Both the position numbers and the translations under genes were made by a program. Source: Trichoplax sp. H2 (Eukaryota; Placozoa; Uniplacotomia; Trichoplacea). From it: DNA of 64,000 nucleotides. Shown here in pieces: positions 38,091 through 50,968 of the stretch; the first letter of the stretch is position 1; each line of letters begins with the position of its first letter. Below the pieces are notes generated by a model that was given only the letters and a program-made list of their open reading frames with translations, was not told the origin of the DNA and made no database searches. The stretch is from positions 1-64,000 of the forward strand of contig NOWV01000256.1 of the NCBI GenBank assembly GCA_003344405.1, in the 5' to 3' direction.

Positions 38091-38940
38091 TTACTTTCTA
38101 CTTCCTAATGGGAAGGATAAATTTAGCCTTTTATCATTTTGTGTTAACCTTCAAAATAGCAGAATCGAAAACGATAGTATATACGTATCCCTTTATAAAA
38201 CTGCGTCACATAATTATTTGAATTTTGACTTCAATTTGTTGTGATTTGCGCAAGATCAAAGATATTAGCGTAACCTGTTTAGAAGTTTCTTAGATAATAT
38301 CTTCTTTCTATGATTTAAGCGCCATACCTTCTTTTTACTAGATGAGATATCGTAAGCATTTACACAGATCAGTAGCAAGTCAGTCATTCTTTGCTATCAA
38401 TATTATACCGTAATCATTTTTTACTCGGAATAATTCTAAAAATAGCTTCATGAAGCTAATCGCACTGGTTGCTAAAGATCAATAAATGCATAATTAAATG
38501 ATAAAGGAATAATGCGATAATAGTACTAATAAATAATTACTTGACATATAGTCGAATTTGCTACTTTCTCGATCACTAGCTGTAGTACAACCCCAAATTC
38601 GCTGGATATTGAATTACCAAGACTGTCTTAAGACAGTTCGAGTTAAACATTTAATTATTGTTAGACAAACTAATTTTACGCAATAAACTGGAGTTTTACT
38701 AGAAATTACAGTTCTTCTTATCATACCTTTAAGACCCTTTATTATACTAACACCTACATTTATGCTCTCGCCCAAGACGTAGTGTAGCTAATTACTGGAA
38801 TGCAGATTAATAGTCATACCTATAGCGGTATTCAAATGGACTATAAACAGTAAATCATCATTACGCGTAATACGTAAAAGAAAATCAAATTTTTCTGTCT
38901 TTCATATCGCTATTTCGTATATTCTATTTTTCTAATATAA
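38091..38940. other. Intergenic
   Basis: AT-rich, nothing recognised. Confidence 0.4.
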
Positions 38941-41900
38941 TATTTAAATCCACTAAGATTCATCACTTAATAATAGCTTTAGATTCAATAACTGCTTTCT
39001 ATTAGCCACTGCATATTTACTATGTTCACTATCATCCACAATAATATAAGCAAGAACCGGCTTATATATTCTGCTCCAGAATAATAGTTGTGATAACCAT
39101 TCCTACGAAGATTTATCGCCCTTCAAAATTACTTTAAAAACCTGCAAGGATTGACTAAAGAATAAAATTTTATTTCGAATTTGTAGTCTTTACCTATACT
39201 ACAGAATGAGAAGAAAATATTTTCTAGTTTTTAATAAATGAAATAAATTTAAGGGTTAAAATATCTGAAATTTTACCAACAAAAACAAAAATATAAGTCT
39301 TCTATAATGCAATAACATATAGTACTGATATAAATTTAAATTATCATTATTGTATAAAATAAAATTTAGCATACTAACTAATTTGATGTTACCAGTCACA
39401 CACACCTGCGAAATACTGCAATCCTTAAGTAAAAATCTTATGGTAGTTGCTACAAAACCAACCGTTTTACCAAGCGTCTGCTGGTGTTACTCGATATGAC
39501 ACTCGACTGCTACGTTCAAAATTTATTGCTGAATTTCCCGATTAGCGGGATCCCAAAAATAATCTAATCTTACTGTTAAGGCAAAGTAAATATTCAATGA
39601 TTTGCCGACGTAAGATAGCATTAGTTGTGGCATATATTAATGGATTTTGAGCAATACTAAAAAAAGATAACATTAGTGTCATTAACCCAACTCTATAAGA
39701 AACTGTATAGTTTGTCTGATAAATTAGATAATTAATGACATTAACTAAACATAGCAACCCTAATAGTAGCCAACATAACATATTAGTACCAACGATTAAA
39801 ATGTTGTCCGAGTTGATTTTTTTATACTACTATAACAGTCTAAATTAGATACATTTTTGCTAAAAGCGATATAAAATGCAATTGCGTAACAGCAAACAGT
39901 CACTAATATCGCTCCAAATATAGTCAAAGAATTTGCTATATAAAAAGTTTAACTACCGCTAGTAGCAATGAATGTAGCCGTCTCGAACCAGTAATGAGAT
40001 AAAAATATTAATATAATTCTAAGTAAATCTTGTATAAAATTAAAAGATCACTAATCCAATACAGTATATTAGCTTGCGATGGTAAAGCGATATTAGGTAT
40101 TAACTTATATAGAATAGAAATTAGTTAGCAATAATATATAATTTAATAAAGACCGGTAAATTAGTAAGTACGATTATACGGTAAATCAAGTAGACAATTA
40201 GTAGAAAACACTCACATATTTCTTTATCGGTGGTATCTGAGGCAGAATGTATGATCTGCAGAATTAAAATATAACAAATCTTCAACGAAACATATAAGCT
40301 AACGCTTCGGATATAATCGATATCCATTTAAAGCAAGAATGGACTATGGAAAGTAACAACAATCTGATAATGTATCGTTATAAATATCTTTCTAAACGCA
40401 TATCTAGATAAAGAATAAACCATTTTTTACTTTTATAATATAAGAAATCTATTATCTACAGACATTTGTAATAAGTTAGTCTTATTCTCTGACGTTATTG
40501 CTCTCATAAAATTTCAGCGCTTTTCCGACCGGTATCAATGTAATATGAATATGTATACAGACTGTTTATTTAACAATGAAATTTCATACTCCGGTACCTT
40601 TTCACAGTATTAACAATTATTTGCATTTAACTGAATTGAAAAGGCATTATAATTAACAACAATAAGGCACCCTAATGTACAGGAAAAATTTTAATGAAGC
40701 TAGATCCCATTATATATTTAGAGTTGTTGATTTTTAAATTTTATTATAAGGTTTAAACTATGAGGAGTGATCTTATAGTGTAAGTATGCGATTGTTATTA
40801 GTTACAATCAGATCCAACCTTACAATTACCATATTTGGTTAAGATATGGCTGCACATCCTGTCCAAATTTGGAAAAAGAGACACAAATTTATGTTAAAAG
40901 TTTTAAAATTCTTAACTAACTGTATTTATGTATTAGATTTCATTTAAAAAATTTAAATTATGTTCTATTTTTGTATAAATTAATCTAAATTTTCGAATCA
41001 AGCTCGGGCAATTATTGTAGTAAAACGCTTTTATAATATTATATTAATTTTTAAGTAATTTGTTTACAGCTAAAAATGCTATTCTGTATCATTGTATGTA
41101 CCGGCAGACTGTAGTTTACGCTGTCAATTAAGCATATTTATAAGGCCTCATGCCATGTGAAAAATTGCCTCTTCAGATTTTCAGCGCACCACAAGAGAAT
41201 AAAACATTGTCATAATAAGATACTGTTGATCATTAAAGAATGCTAAAATTATTAATTCGCCATATTCTACTTGTATGTCGACGTATGATTTATTGATGTA
41301 TTTTGAATTAATCAACTGCAATATGAGGGAAGTACTATAGCCTGTTAAAATCAGAATACTTTACTTTTGATATGCCAATCTAACCGACGAATCCTCTAAT
41401 AATGGAATCTAATAAATTAAAGAGTTTAGTATCTATTTCTTATCAGGGCTGTCCTTCCAACAACTTATGATTTGTTTACTTAATGGGTGCCCATACAATA
41501 TGATTTTATCAAACCTTGCCAGGTTCATTCTATTCCACTAACTTAATTTGATTTTAGATCCAAAATATTTCATAGAACCGATTTCATCGTATTATCTGTA
41601 ATTACTATTCGATGACAAATAGATACAATACTATAATCTTGATTTTTAAAATTATAGCTTTGCATTTTCTCATAATATGTCCGAATATATTATGGACAAA
41701 CTATAATATTAACCAGCAAAAGGGAAAACTATAGTCGCTCAATAAACGATTTAACAATTGTTTCCAGCCTAAAAAATTTCTAAATTAACACACAATACTA
41801 AAACTAAAATCGCATCATACATTTCTAGATCAGTCTCGTTATTTTGACGGTGAAATGAAATTTTACCTTAAAGTAACAAATGTTTAATGAATCTTGTTTA

Positions 41901-42060
41901 CACATCATTTCAATTTTAATTTTCCATACCACCATTTCGATAATTAAGGATTAATTTATGTTTCTACCCACCAACTTTAAAGTTAAATAGAAACAAAATT
42001 GAATAAACTTCCTCTGAGAATAAGTGCTTCAAGATGACAGTCTGTGTCATACCCTCCTTC
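38941..42060. repeat. Segmental duplication, copy 1 (with receptor 6)
   Basis: Colinear with 43261-48250. Matching blocks: 38941-39960 with 43261-44290, 39970-40140 with about 45820-46815, 40240-40450 with about 47460-47680, and about 42000-42060 with 48175-48250. Relative to copy 2 it lacks the first half of the receptor and about 1 kb upstream, lacks the A and B insertions, and has roughly 1.1 kb extra at 40.87-41.96 kb. Confidence 0.75.
39467..39972 (-). pseudogene. 5'-truncated class A GPCR relic, receptor 6
   Basis: Contains only TM5 to the C-tail. Reading down from 39972: a TAA replaces a Tyr codon at the start of TM5, then ILVTVCCYAIAFYIAFSKN, a KKSTRTTF block, a one-base deletion in a short T run near 39797, TM6 with LCWLL (Pro lost), and TM7 QNPLIYATTNAILRR. 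Helices 1-4 are missing: at about 39970 the sequence jumps to one homologous to 45.82 kb, upstream of receptor 7. A deletion therefore removed the first half of the gene after the two copies arose. Nonfunctional. Confidence 0.85.
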
Positions 42061-43260
42061 GTATAGTATTTCCTTTTGTGGTTGTATGTTATAAACAAGG
42101 TAAATTTTATTTTATTAGAAATAGGAATAAGAAATTCTATTTGTAAAATTCATTTTTCTATGTATCTGATATCAACTGATAATACTTTACAATTACTAGT
42201 GCAAAACAGTAATAAGGAAAGTATCACTGATTAACTTGATTTATATGCTTCTAATATGCAATAGTATGGATAAAATTTTAGACGATCATCAATTAACCTA
42301 ATACTGTAGTTTGTTATTTTCAACAATGCGAGATACGAAAAACAGTTTAAGTCGAACTTCTGCATTTCTCTACGTAAATGAATTATTGGATCATAACAAT
42401 TCAGTTTCTGCTGTAAAAATAGATGTTAGAATGGTACCCGATTACAGTAACATCTTAGCCTACGACGATCTTCAAAAACGCAATTGCAGCTCTATATTAC
42501 GTTTAGTGTAAGTCGTAAACAAAGTAGTAGTTAACGCAATGTTACTAAGTTTATTTGTAAGTCAATAAAGCTAGTATCTCAGCAGATCCGATAGTTATAG
42601 TACTTCATAAACTATCCTATCTTCGTTTACTCAACATTCATTGAAGAGTAAAAAATCTGATTCTCCTAGTATCTGTCACAACCCTCACTTGTGGCAAAGG
42701 AAAGTAAAGAACTCTAGTGTAGTTACTTAAAACTTGGGCTATTTCTCCCAGTACTTTCAGTTTCTATGAGAGAAGTATTTGAGAACTCGATTTCTCGACT
42801 GATCTCCACAGACAACTGACTAATTATTACACTATTCTTCGCGATATGAGTGTTGCCGTTTCTTGAGCAATTACTTACTTTATTCTACAAACACACGCGC
42901 TTAAATAGGTTTCTACAGTGAATTCCAATATTAACGAGTGAGAATTCATGCTTTACAAGTTACATTAATTAGTATAATACCGTTACTAAATATACATGTC
43001 GATATTCTCAGACTTAGATAGCTACAAGCTATCAGGTGTTAAGACGCTTAACCTTCGTCCATATACAGCTCAATTTTTAGAGATTAACACATCTTATAAA
43101 CCTACAGTAAATTAACAGCTAACAACTTCTATTTTTATCTCATTTCTACCATACTATTATCAGCTACAAGCGCATTAAAACATAGCACATAACCTTATCT
43201 TATCTATTCATAAGCATTCATTAATTTACAGTTACTTAATTAGTAACGGCGTACCTTGAC
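42061..43260. other. Spacer between duplicated segments
   Basis: AT-rich. A 66-codon plus-strand frame at 42311-42511 (first ATG at codon 6) has no recognised features. Not called. Confidence 0.35.
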
Positions 43261-43800
43261 AGTATCATATTTAAATCGACTGAGATTCATCACTCCATAA
43301 TAACTTTAGATACAATAATTGCTTTCTATTATTTAGTACATATTTATTATCTTCACTATCATCCACTAAAGTAAAAGCAAGTATCAGCTTGTAAATCCTG
43401 CTGCTGAAGAATACAGTAAATGCGATAAAGCCTTTTTTAGGAAGGTCTTTAGCCTAACGGCCTTGATGTAACACCACACAAGGATTTGACAACAGAATGA
43501 TATTTTAATTTAAATTTAATGTCTTGAACTGTATTACATAATGAGAAATAGATATTTTCTAGTTTTTCAGAAAAAACTTAAATTTGGAAGTTAAAAACAT
43601 TTGAATTTTAAGAACAAAAATAAGAACATAGATCTTCCGTAATGCAATAGCATTTAGTGCTGATATAAATATAGATTGTCAATATTATACGAAATAAAAT
43701 TTATTAGTCCAATTAATTTGAGATTACCAGGTACGTACATCACACAGTACTTCCATTTTTAAGTAAAAGTCTTATCGAAATAGCTGTAAAACTAACTTTT

Positions 43801-44857
43801 TTACCAAGCTTCAGCCGGTTTTACTCGATATGAGACTCGACTGCCACGTTTAAAATTTATTGCTGAAGTTCTGAATGATGATAATCCGAAAAATGATCTA
43901 ACCTTATCCTTAATTTACATTAGATATTTAATGATTTGCCGACGTAAGACAACATTAGTTGTAGCGCATATTACTGGATTTAGAGCAAAATTAAAAAAGA
44001 TAACATAACTGCCAGTAACTCTAGCTTGTAAGAAATTGTATAGCCTGTCTGATAAATTAGATAGTTAATAGTATTAACTATGCAAAAGAAAGCTAACGGT
44101 AGCCAACACAACATATTAGTACTAACGATTAAAAGTGTTGTCCGAATTGATTTTTTTATACCACTAAAACCAGCTAAAAGTGATATATTTTTGCTAAAAG
44201 CGATATAAAATATGACTGCATAACTGCAAGCCGTCACTAATATCGCTGAAGATATAGCCAAAGAACTGAATAAGAGGATAAGATAGTTACTAGCATCGAT
44301 CGATAAAGATACTTAGCAAACATCTTGAAAAGTATATTGGCCAAATCCAAATCTTTGTAAATTCAATAGAGGTAAAATAGCTATAGATATAGGTAATATC
44401 CATCCAGAAATAATCATTACTGCATAACGACGTGTTTGCAATTCCGAAATATATCTATAAGGATTAATTACAGCAGAACAACGATCGATACTAACGCCCG
44501 CTGCCACAACAAACGATGCTCCATTAAAATAAGAGAGTGTGGAGCCTTGAATCTGACAAATAAGCCTATATTTCTTATAAAAGATAGCAGCAATAATGGT
44601 TGTAACCACGATTAAGCCAGTAAAAAATTTTGCAACAGCTAGACTAGTCAGTAGGCAATAATTGTTAGACCATAACGTGGCTGAACGATAAATTATAGTC
44701 AAGTTAAGCAGATTTCCAAAAACCGAAATCAAGGCAATCAGAAATAGGATAGGAAGTGCAATAACAGCATTCTTATTTAAATACCCTTTGGAATGACGCT
44801 GGTAGCAGTAAAAGTCATTTCTACCGAAACAGAATTGATAGTAGTTTGGTTTGCCAT
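43801..44857 (-). pseudogene. Class A GPCR with three lesions, receptor 7
   Basis: ATG at 44857 (MANQTTINSV...). The N-terminus is frameshifted near 44790. TM1 to ECL2 then read through: VFGNLLN, a Cys before TM3, GVSIDRC, TM4 with Trp (SGWILP), GFGQY. A TAA at 44313-44315 replaces the Trp of the ECL2 Cys-Trp pair. The same frame goes on through TM5 and TM6 (LCWLP). A one-base deletion in a run (A6 at 43993-43998) disrupts TM7, whose NPVICATTN block is in another frame. A relic of the C-tail ending ...KPAEAW stops at 43801. Sister of receptor 6. Pseudogene. Confidence 0.85.
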
Positions 44858-45960
44858 TTGAGCGGAAGAATAAACTTCATTTACGAAAGGAATTCAAATT
44901 AAATACCTTTAGCAATATGAAAAACAGCAACCAGTTATATTAGACTCACAATATACCTAGGGAAAATATAAAATTATATTCTATCATTGCAGTTACAATA
45001 CTTTAATTTTCAAGGCAGTACGATAAAATGATAATGCATACAGCTGATAGACGATGTTTTTTAATTTGATAATCAACTTTAGTATAAATAAAACCAGTTG
45101 CTACTCAGAAGGTAAGGAAGGGTTTATAATGGAAATTTCAATAACATCTATATTCGGCTATGGTAAACATAGAACTGGCATAGTTAAAGCAGAAATTCGC
45201 ATTATGTTATTGGTACTATCATCACTATTAATAATATTTTTAATATTATTACAGAAATATAAGACACTATGATTCAGAATTGCATATCTAATGAAGTTCG
45301 GTCATAGGAACTACAGCGTACTGCTAAATCTAACAAAATCGAAAGAACTATATAGCAAGATATGTTTATGAGCTAAGAGCACCGAAATTATATATTTTTA
45401 ATACATTTTGAAAACATTTAGCTAGATTTGACCGTTATCCCGTCAATATATTTCGTACATCTTATCCTATTAAACTGAATATATGAAATATGATTGGTTA
45501 AGATTTTATATAATAATTCAAAAATTCATTTGTTTTCTATCTGGAAAAATATACTGATAAAAACTTTCCATTTCGGCTAAGTAAAATTCTAATTAGCAAT
45601 TCTTTTATTTTGCGAGTATTTACAAGGTTTCAGAGATATAAACGAGTATATGATTGATTACGCAAATAATCTATACATTCCTTTGATTAAATTTATAAGA
45701 TTTCAGCATTTGGTATGCAATAAATTTTTGGTACTTGTAAAAATGATTATAATAAAAATTTTGCAGCCAGTAAAGGAAGAATATAAAACAAAACTTTTCT
45801 TCTACAAGAAGCAATAGCTGTAACCGTCTCGAGCCTCTGATTAGATATTAATACGATTATTAATAAAAATTTAATTAAACTATATAAGATTCAAAGATCC
45901 CTAAGTCAATACCGTATATAATATAAGCTACATTAGTAAGGGGCTATCAAGGTATTACGT
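44858..45960. other. Upstream region of receptor 7
   Basis: AT-rich part of segmental copy 2. A 72-codon ATG frame on the plus strand (45054-45272) ends in a hydrophobic stretch but has no family match and no counterpart in copy 1, where the region is deleted. Not called. Confidence 0.4.
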
Positions 45961-46065
45961 TGTGACAGTGTTATATACTGTATTAGCGTCGAAATATCTA
46001 TGTTAGGATAATTCTGTTAGCCTATCCTTATTTAATTAACTTCTAATTCGGATATACTATCTTAT
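45961..46065 (+). mobile_element. Family A 5' fragment
   Basis: The first 105 bp or so of family A (TGTGACAGTGTTATATACTG...), broken off and followed by about 65 bp of other sequence before a full A copy begins. Confidence 0.75.
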
Positions 46066-46129
46066 ATTTCGTTCTTCAGATCTAAAAAAATTACAAAAGT
46101 AAGCCTGACTCATATTTTCCATGCCAGCC

Positions 46130-46760
46130 TGTGATAGTGTTGTATACTGTATTAGGGTAGAAATATCTATGTTAGGATAATTCTGTTAGCCTATCTTTAT
46201 TTAGTTAACATCTAATTTGGATATACTGTGTTTTAATATAGCTCTGACTTTTTATGACAGTGACACATATACAAATACTGAAATTAATAGTTATAATAAG
46301 GAATGCAAATCATCTACTTACAGTTCGAATCATTGTGATGGTAACTTACTTATGGTAGATTGTAAATTACCATGGAAATGTTCCGTGATAGGACACATCG
46401 TAATCTGACTATTCTGCATTAGTCATCAGATGTCTATGTTCGTAAATTCTGTTGTCTGCATTAAGGGAGCAGTAGCTATAATTAATATCTAATTCAGTAA
46501 ATGATTCCAAAGTTAATTGTACTAACTATGACTCATGAACTATTGAGGAAGAGTATATAAATGCAGTATATCGTGTAATAAAGAGGATTTCTTAAACTTA
46601 GTGTTTAACGTAAAATATAAGGCGTCTAAGTATTTGTGTAGTCTGCTAGTAGAGCAAAAGTGTTTGTGATACTGCAGATATCGTTCCTTGATACGTGGTT
46701 CAAGGAATTGACTTATTGATCGTACATTACGTTATGTTGTTGCAAAGCTGTTTTGTGACA
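46130..46760 (+). mobile_element. Family A solo-LTR-like element, copy A7 (reference)
   Basis: 631 bp, TGTGATAGTG... to ...GCTGTTTTGTGACA. TATATAAAT from 46554, AATAAA at 46577-46582, hairpin TTCCTTGA (46684-46691) / TCAAGGAA (46700-46707) with an 8-nt loop, 53 bp before the 3' end. A 63-codon frame at 46217-46408 opens with TTG and is conserved between copies. Flanks show no clean target duplication, perhaps because of the adjacent A fragment. Compared with segmental copy 1 near 40.11 kb this DNA is absent there, so it is an insertion. Confidence 0.8.
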
Positions 46761-46845
46761 GACAACCTTACATAAAATATACGTAGAAATTGGTTAGCGA
46801 TAATATATAAAGAATCAAAAACTGGAAACTTCACTAACACGATTA

Positions 46846-47417
46846 TGTTATTGTAATGTAACTTAGTATTGTGATTGTAGACTGCTAGCCATGTTTAGTA
46901 TAATGTACGTTAGCGTAACTTCTATATTTATCCTAAGATATTTTTGGTAGCCATAACTATAGACTGTAGTGGTATAGACTCTACAGTATGCTAAAGTACA
47001 GATGACTATATACAGTAAGAAGTTGAGTTACTAATAAGGTTAAAGATAAAATAGAACTGTAAATCATATATCAGGATATGGTTAATTCATTATACTTTAG
47101 CTGAGGTGAATAATATCTACGTAAATACTGTAATCGTATCCATATTGGATTAATGATGGTCCGCAGTAGAATAGTGTTACTGAGAATAAAGTAACTATGT
47201 ATAAAATAAGGTAAAAGGTTGTCGTGCGGATTGTAGCTGCGAATGCTACGAAAAGTATAAAAGCAGGCAACTTTAGATTATTCTATTAGTTCGTTCTAGA
47301 AGTTTTTAGTAGTAGTATTCGGCTAGAGTAGAACTGTTTGTAGTTAATCTTTGTATAAGATACAATAAAGCCCTTATTTTTCTAAAATTTGGAATTTCGT
47401 GATCGGTATATATCACA
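46846..47417 (+). mobile_element. Family B solo-LTR-like element, copy B3 (reference)
   Basis: 572 bp, TGTTATTGTAATG... to ...TATATCACA. TATAAAAG at 47256-47263 and AATAAA at 47364-47369. The homologous place in segmental copy 1 (about 40171-40185) runs ACGATTATACGGTAAATC without it, so this is an insertion. Flanking 5-mers GATTA and GTTAT are at best an imperfect duplication. Confidence 0.8.
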
Positions 47418-48250
47418 GTTATAAATCAAGAATAAGATTAGTAAAAAAGGTTCACGTAAACCTGAACTAGCAGTTGCTAAAGCAGAATATGAGACCTACA
47501 CTCTTGAAATATTAGAAATCTGCAACTGATCAAGTAAACTTATACTTCGAATACAACCAATATCCATTTAAAGCAAGAATGAAAAAGGAAAATGGCAATA
47601 GTCTAATAGTTTATCGTCGTAAATATCTTTCTAAAAGTACATCTGCATGAAGAGGAATACTTTTTTCCGGTTATAATATACGAATCTATTGTCTAATGCT
47701 ATTATATGCTAAATTAAGCATATTCTCTACAGTTTTTGCACGTGTAAAGTTTTAATATTTTTTGATAGGTATTCTTGTTATATGAATATTTATATCAAAC
47801 ACGCTTCTTTAATAATAAAACAGTTCTACTTTACCATCTTTTCTCATTATTGGCTGTCATTCAGATATAATTGAATTTAAAATTGATTATAATTTGAAAT
47901 AATAATGCAACCTTAAGCGAAAACCTTGCTAGGTTTTATTATATTTACAGAACCACTGATTCTGCTTATTCTATTGTAAGGTTAAACTTTTTATGATTAG
48001 CCCTCAGAATAGATATATAATTGCTTTTGTTGTAAAATTGTTATCTTTATTAAAATATGTTTATTAACTCTTTCTATTGATTATGTTTTCGACGTGCTAT
48101 CAGATTTATTGTTCTAGCTACATTATTTGGTTAAGAGATTGGTCTACACTAAATAAGTTTCCAATAAATGAATTAGCAACAAAATAAATAATGCATCAAC
48201 TTTGAGTAAGCACTTAATAATGACAGTCTGTATCATTTTCTCTAACCGGT

Positions 48251-50968
48251 TCTGCGATAAGATAACGAAAAGCAAAATTTTAAAATCTTCTCTCTTAACC
48301 ACTTATCATTCCAATTCTCAGTGATTTTATGCTTTAAATTTACTGCACATTAAGTAATGCACTTAAGAACTAACTTTATTATAAAAATGCGGCTTACATA
48401 CCTTTTTACTCTAAGTAGAAGTTACAATTATATTATTTTCTGATTTAATTTAAAGATAATTCCAATTTCTATACTACTTCATACAGGTTTACATTAATCG
48501 CGGAATTTACCGAAACCTGATCCAGTAATACATTACAGTATTGTTTACTGCACCGTAAACTTAGTGCTGTATACAGTTTTGCACAAAGTATGGCTGTAAT
48601 CCCTCTGGATTGCTTTCCAGTCATTTATCCCTTACTATCCAGTAAATTCAGACTATAATTAATTAAATTCTCAATTTTGCTTTCGTGTAGTCTTAACTTG
48701 ACAAAATTCTGCAAATTCCAAGTTAAATAAAATAATTGTACGATTTTTGCAAGGAATATAATGATACTGCAGTAACATAACGTGCAGTAAAAAATCGGTA
48801 GTGCGTAATTTCTCTCTTTTAGTAGTGATGGCCTCTAACTGATTACACTACCTAGTTTACAGTATATCAAGAATTGTAAAACTAATTCACTTTTCGGTGA
48901 CAGCAAGTGAATTAGTTAGACGTTCGATTTGTAAGACAACTCAAAAGTCAGATCGAGTTCTAGGCATGATTTATCTCGTGTTATAAGCGTATTTTAGCGT
49001 ATATTATAGTAGAAAATAAAGTTATACTAATTTAGATTTAAGGATATGCGATAGCTGACATTATCTATTACTGCTAAGCTCCATTTATGCACTCTATAGC
49101 AGTTAGTGAATCTAGTTTGAAGATATAAAAGCTAGTTATTGTTAAAATAATGACAGCTCTAGCTTTGATCTTGGAGAAGGCTGCTTTCTGTGCTTACAGT
49201 ATCTACCGTTAGAAGCAGTTTCTGTGTTATAAAAACGGTTTTTAGAATTTACAGTCGGTATATATGAGCTGTCACGTCATATTCACTGTATTTATTACTT
49301 ATATATGAATGTCTACGATTATCAATACATTCTTTTTTTTCATTTTCGATAGAATTTAAGGATCAAGATCGTATGTTAAACGATTCGGAAAGCATCTGCA
49401 AGATGTAATAATCATCTTTCGATGTGTAACACCAATCTAATATTTTTAATTAACTCTGTTTTAGCCTATTCCCTCTAAATTGTATTCTTCGAAATTAATC
49501 CTTCTAATAATTCAGATGCTGTTTTGTTGCAAATCGAAATTTCTAGCTAGAAAATTGAAGCAAATACAGAAGATTCATATAATGAGTCTACTGTCAGGGT
49601 TATCCTGCTTACATCTACTCACGGTATGACTCTAAATACTGACGATCATTTCATCGTCAGGAGATTGCATTAAACTTCTTGCTTACTTCACTTCGATTAA
49701 ATTCGGTATCTTTGCTAAAGTTAGCATAATGATATCCTTTTTCACAAGAATAATAGTCGATAAAGATATAGCCTTCAAATTTATAAAATTTATTAAACCG
49801 CTATGTAAAAGATATTTTGAAGGTCCGTCGTGCAATTGCTCCTCTCCGCTATAGAACAGTTGAAAGCGGCTAAGATAGGCCGACAGTTGGACTTAGCCAA
49901 TTTCTACCCTATCGTAATTCCATACAAAATAAGATTACATTCTATATATGGTGAGTTCTTCACTAGAAGATCATTCGAGGCTGGAAACAACCCCGCGGCT
50001 AAGATGAGACGGTTAATTATCCTTGATCTTAAGACTGAAAAATCTCTATACAAATTTCTATATTATTCGACAGTAATCATGTTAGGATTTGTGCTCGATA
50101 CCTTAAATGCCTGACGGACTTTATAAGGTACTCTGACAATTTACTCTCACAATTCAATAACACCATACGAAAGTAGGATACTCAGTTATTAGAATCAACT
50201 ATTTTATTTAGAACACTTACGATGTCTTATTCGATATTGCGGTAACTGCTATGCGTTATATGTGATCATAGCATAGTCTATGATTTATAATCTCATCACG
50301 GTAATACCGTAACTGACTATAGAAACTATCAAAATCATAATAACTAAATACATCTATCTAGAGTATTAATTCACTAATAATCACTGAAATAAAACCAACA
50401 GAGGCTTGTCATAAACCTGCTTTCGTGAACAGACTTGGAATACTCTAACTACTCTAAATCACACTCCGACTAACTTCTGGAGATGTGTAGTATGCACAGC
50501 GAGGGAAGACTTACTTATTCCAGTACTGTAATTTAGCGACGAGTCTTTATTGAAAAATAGATTACTTTTGCAACAATGTTTCTTCACTACAACGTAATTA
50601 AGAAACTCCCCAATTAAGGATAAATATCCTGTACTTATATACAGTAGTTTAAATTTCACACGGTGCACAACTCAGGTGCTACATCAGATTTTTCTTCTTA
50701 TAGTATTGTTACTTAACTAAACTTGCCTAATCTAAACTAGTTAGATTACCCTAGATAAGTAACAATAACTGAGAAATGCACTTTCGGAATCTTCTAACTA
50801 TATCTTTATTCTGGAAAATGCAAGTCTAATTTAATATTCAAAATCAATCATTTAAATAGCTTTTCTAGCCATAAAACCGGTTTACGATGTGTGATATATT
50901 TCGATCAATAAGACTTCGCGAATACATTAAATTATTCCTAATCTAATGCAATGAATTTGTAATATTAC
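48251..50968. other. Intergenic
   Basis: AT-rich with one less AT-biased patch at 49820-50115, where a 94-codon frame opens with GTG and has no recognised domain. No repeat recognised. Confidence 0.4.

Larger units (their letters stand above)
43261..48250. repeat. Segmental duplication, copy 2 (with receptor 7)
   Basis: Counterpart of 38941-42060. It retains the full receptor and its upstream region and has gained A sequence at 45961-46760 and a B element at 46846-47417. Copy 1 therefore serves as the uninserted comparison for both insertions. Confidence 0.75.

Noticed and set aside
45054-45272. 72-codon ATG frame with a C-terminal hydrophobic stretch
   Set aside because: Short, no paralogue in the duplicated segment to test it against, typical of chance frames in AT-rich DNA.
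49830-50114. 94-codon plus frame with less AT-rich composition
   Set aside because: Opens with GTG, has a stop three codons upstream, only one late ATG, and no domain I recognise.
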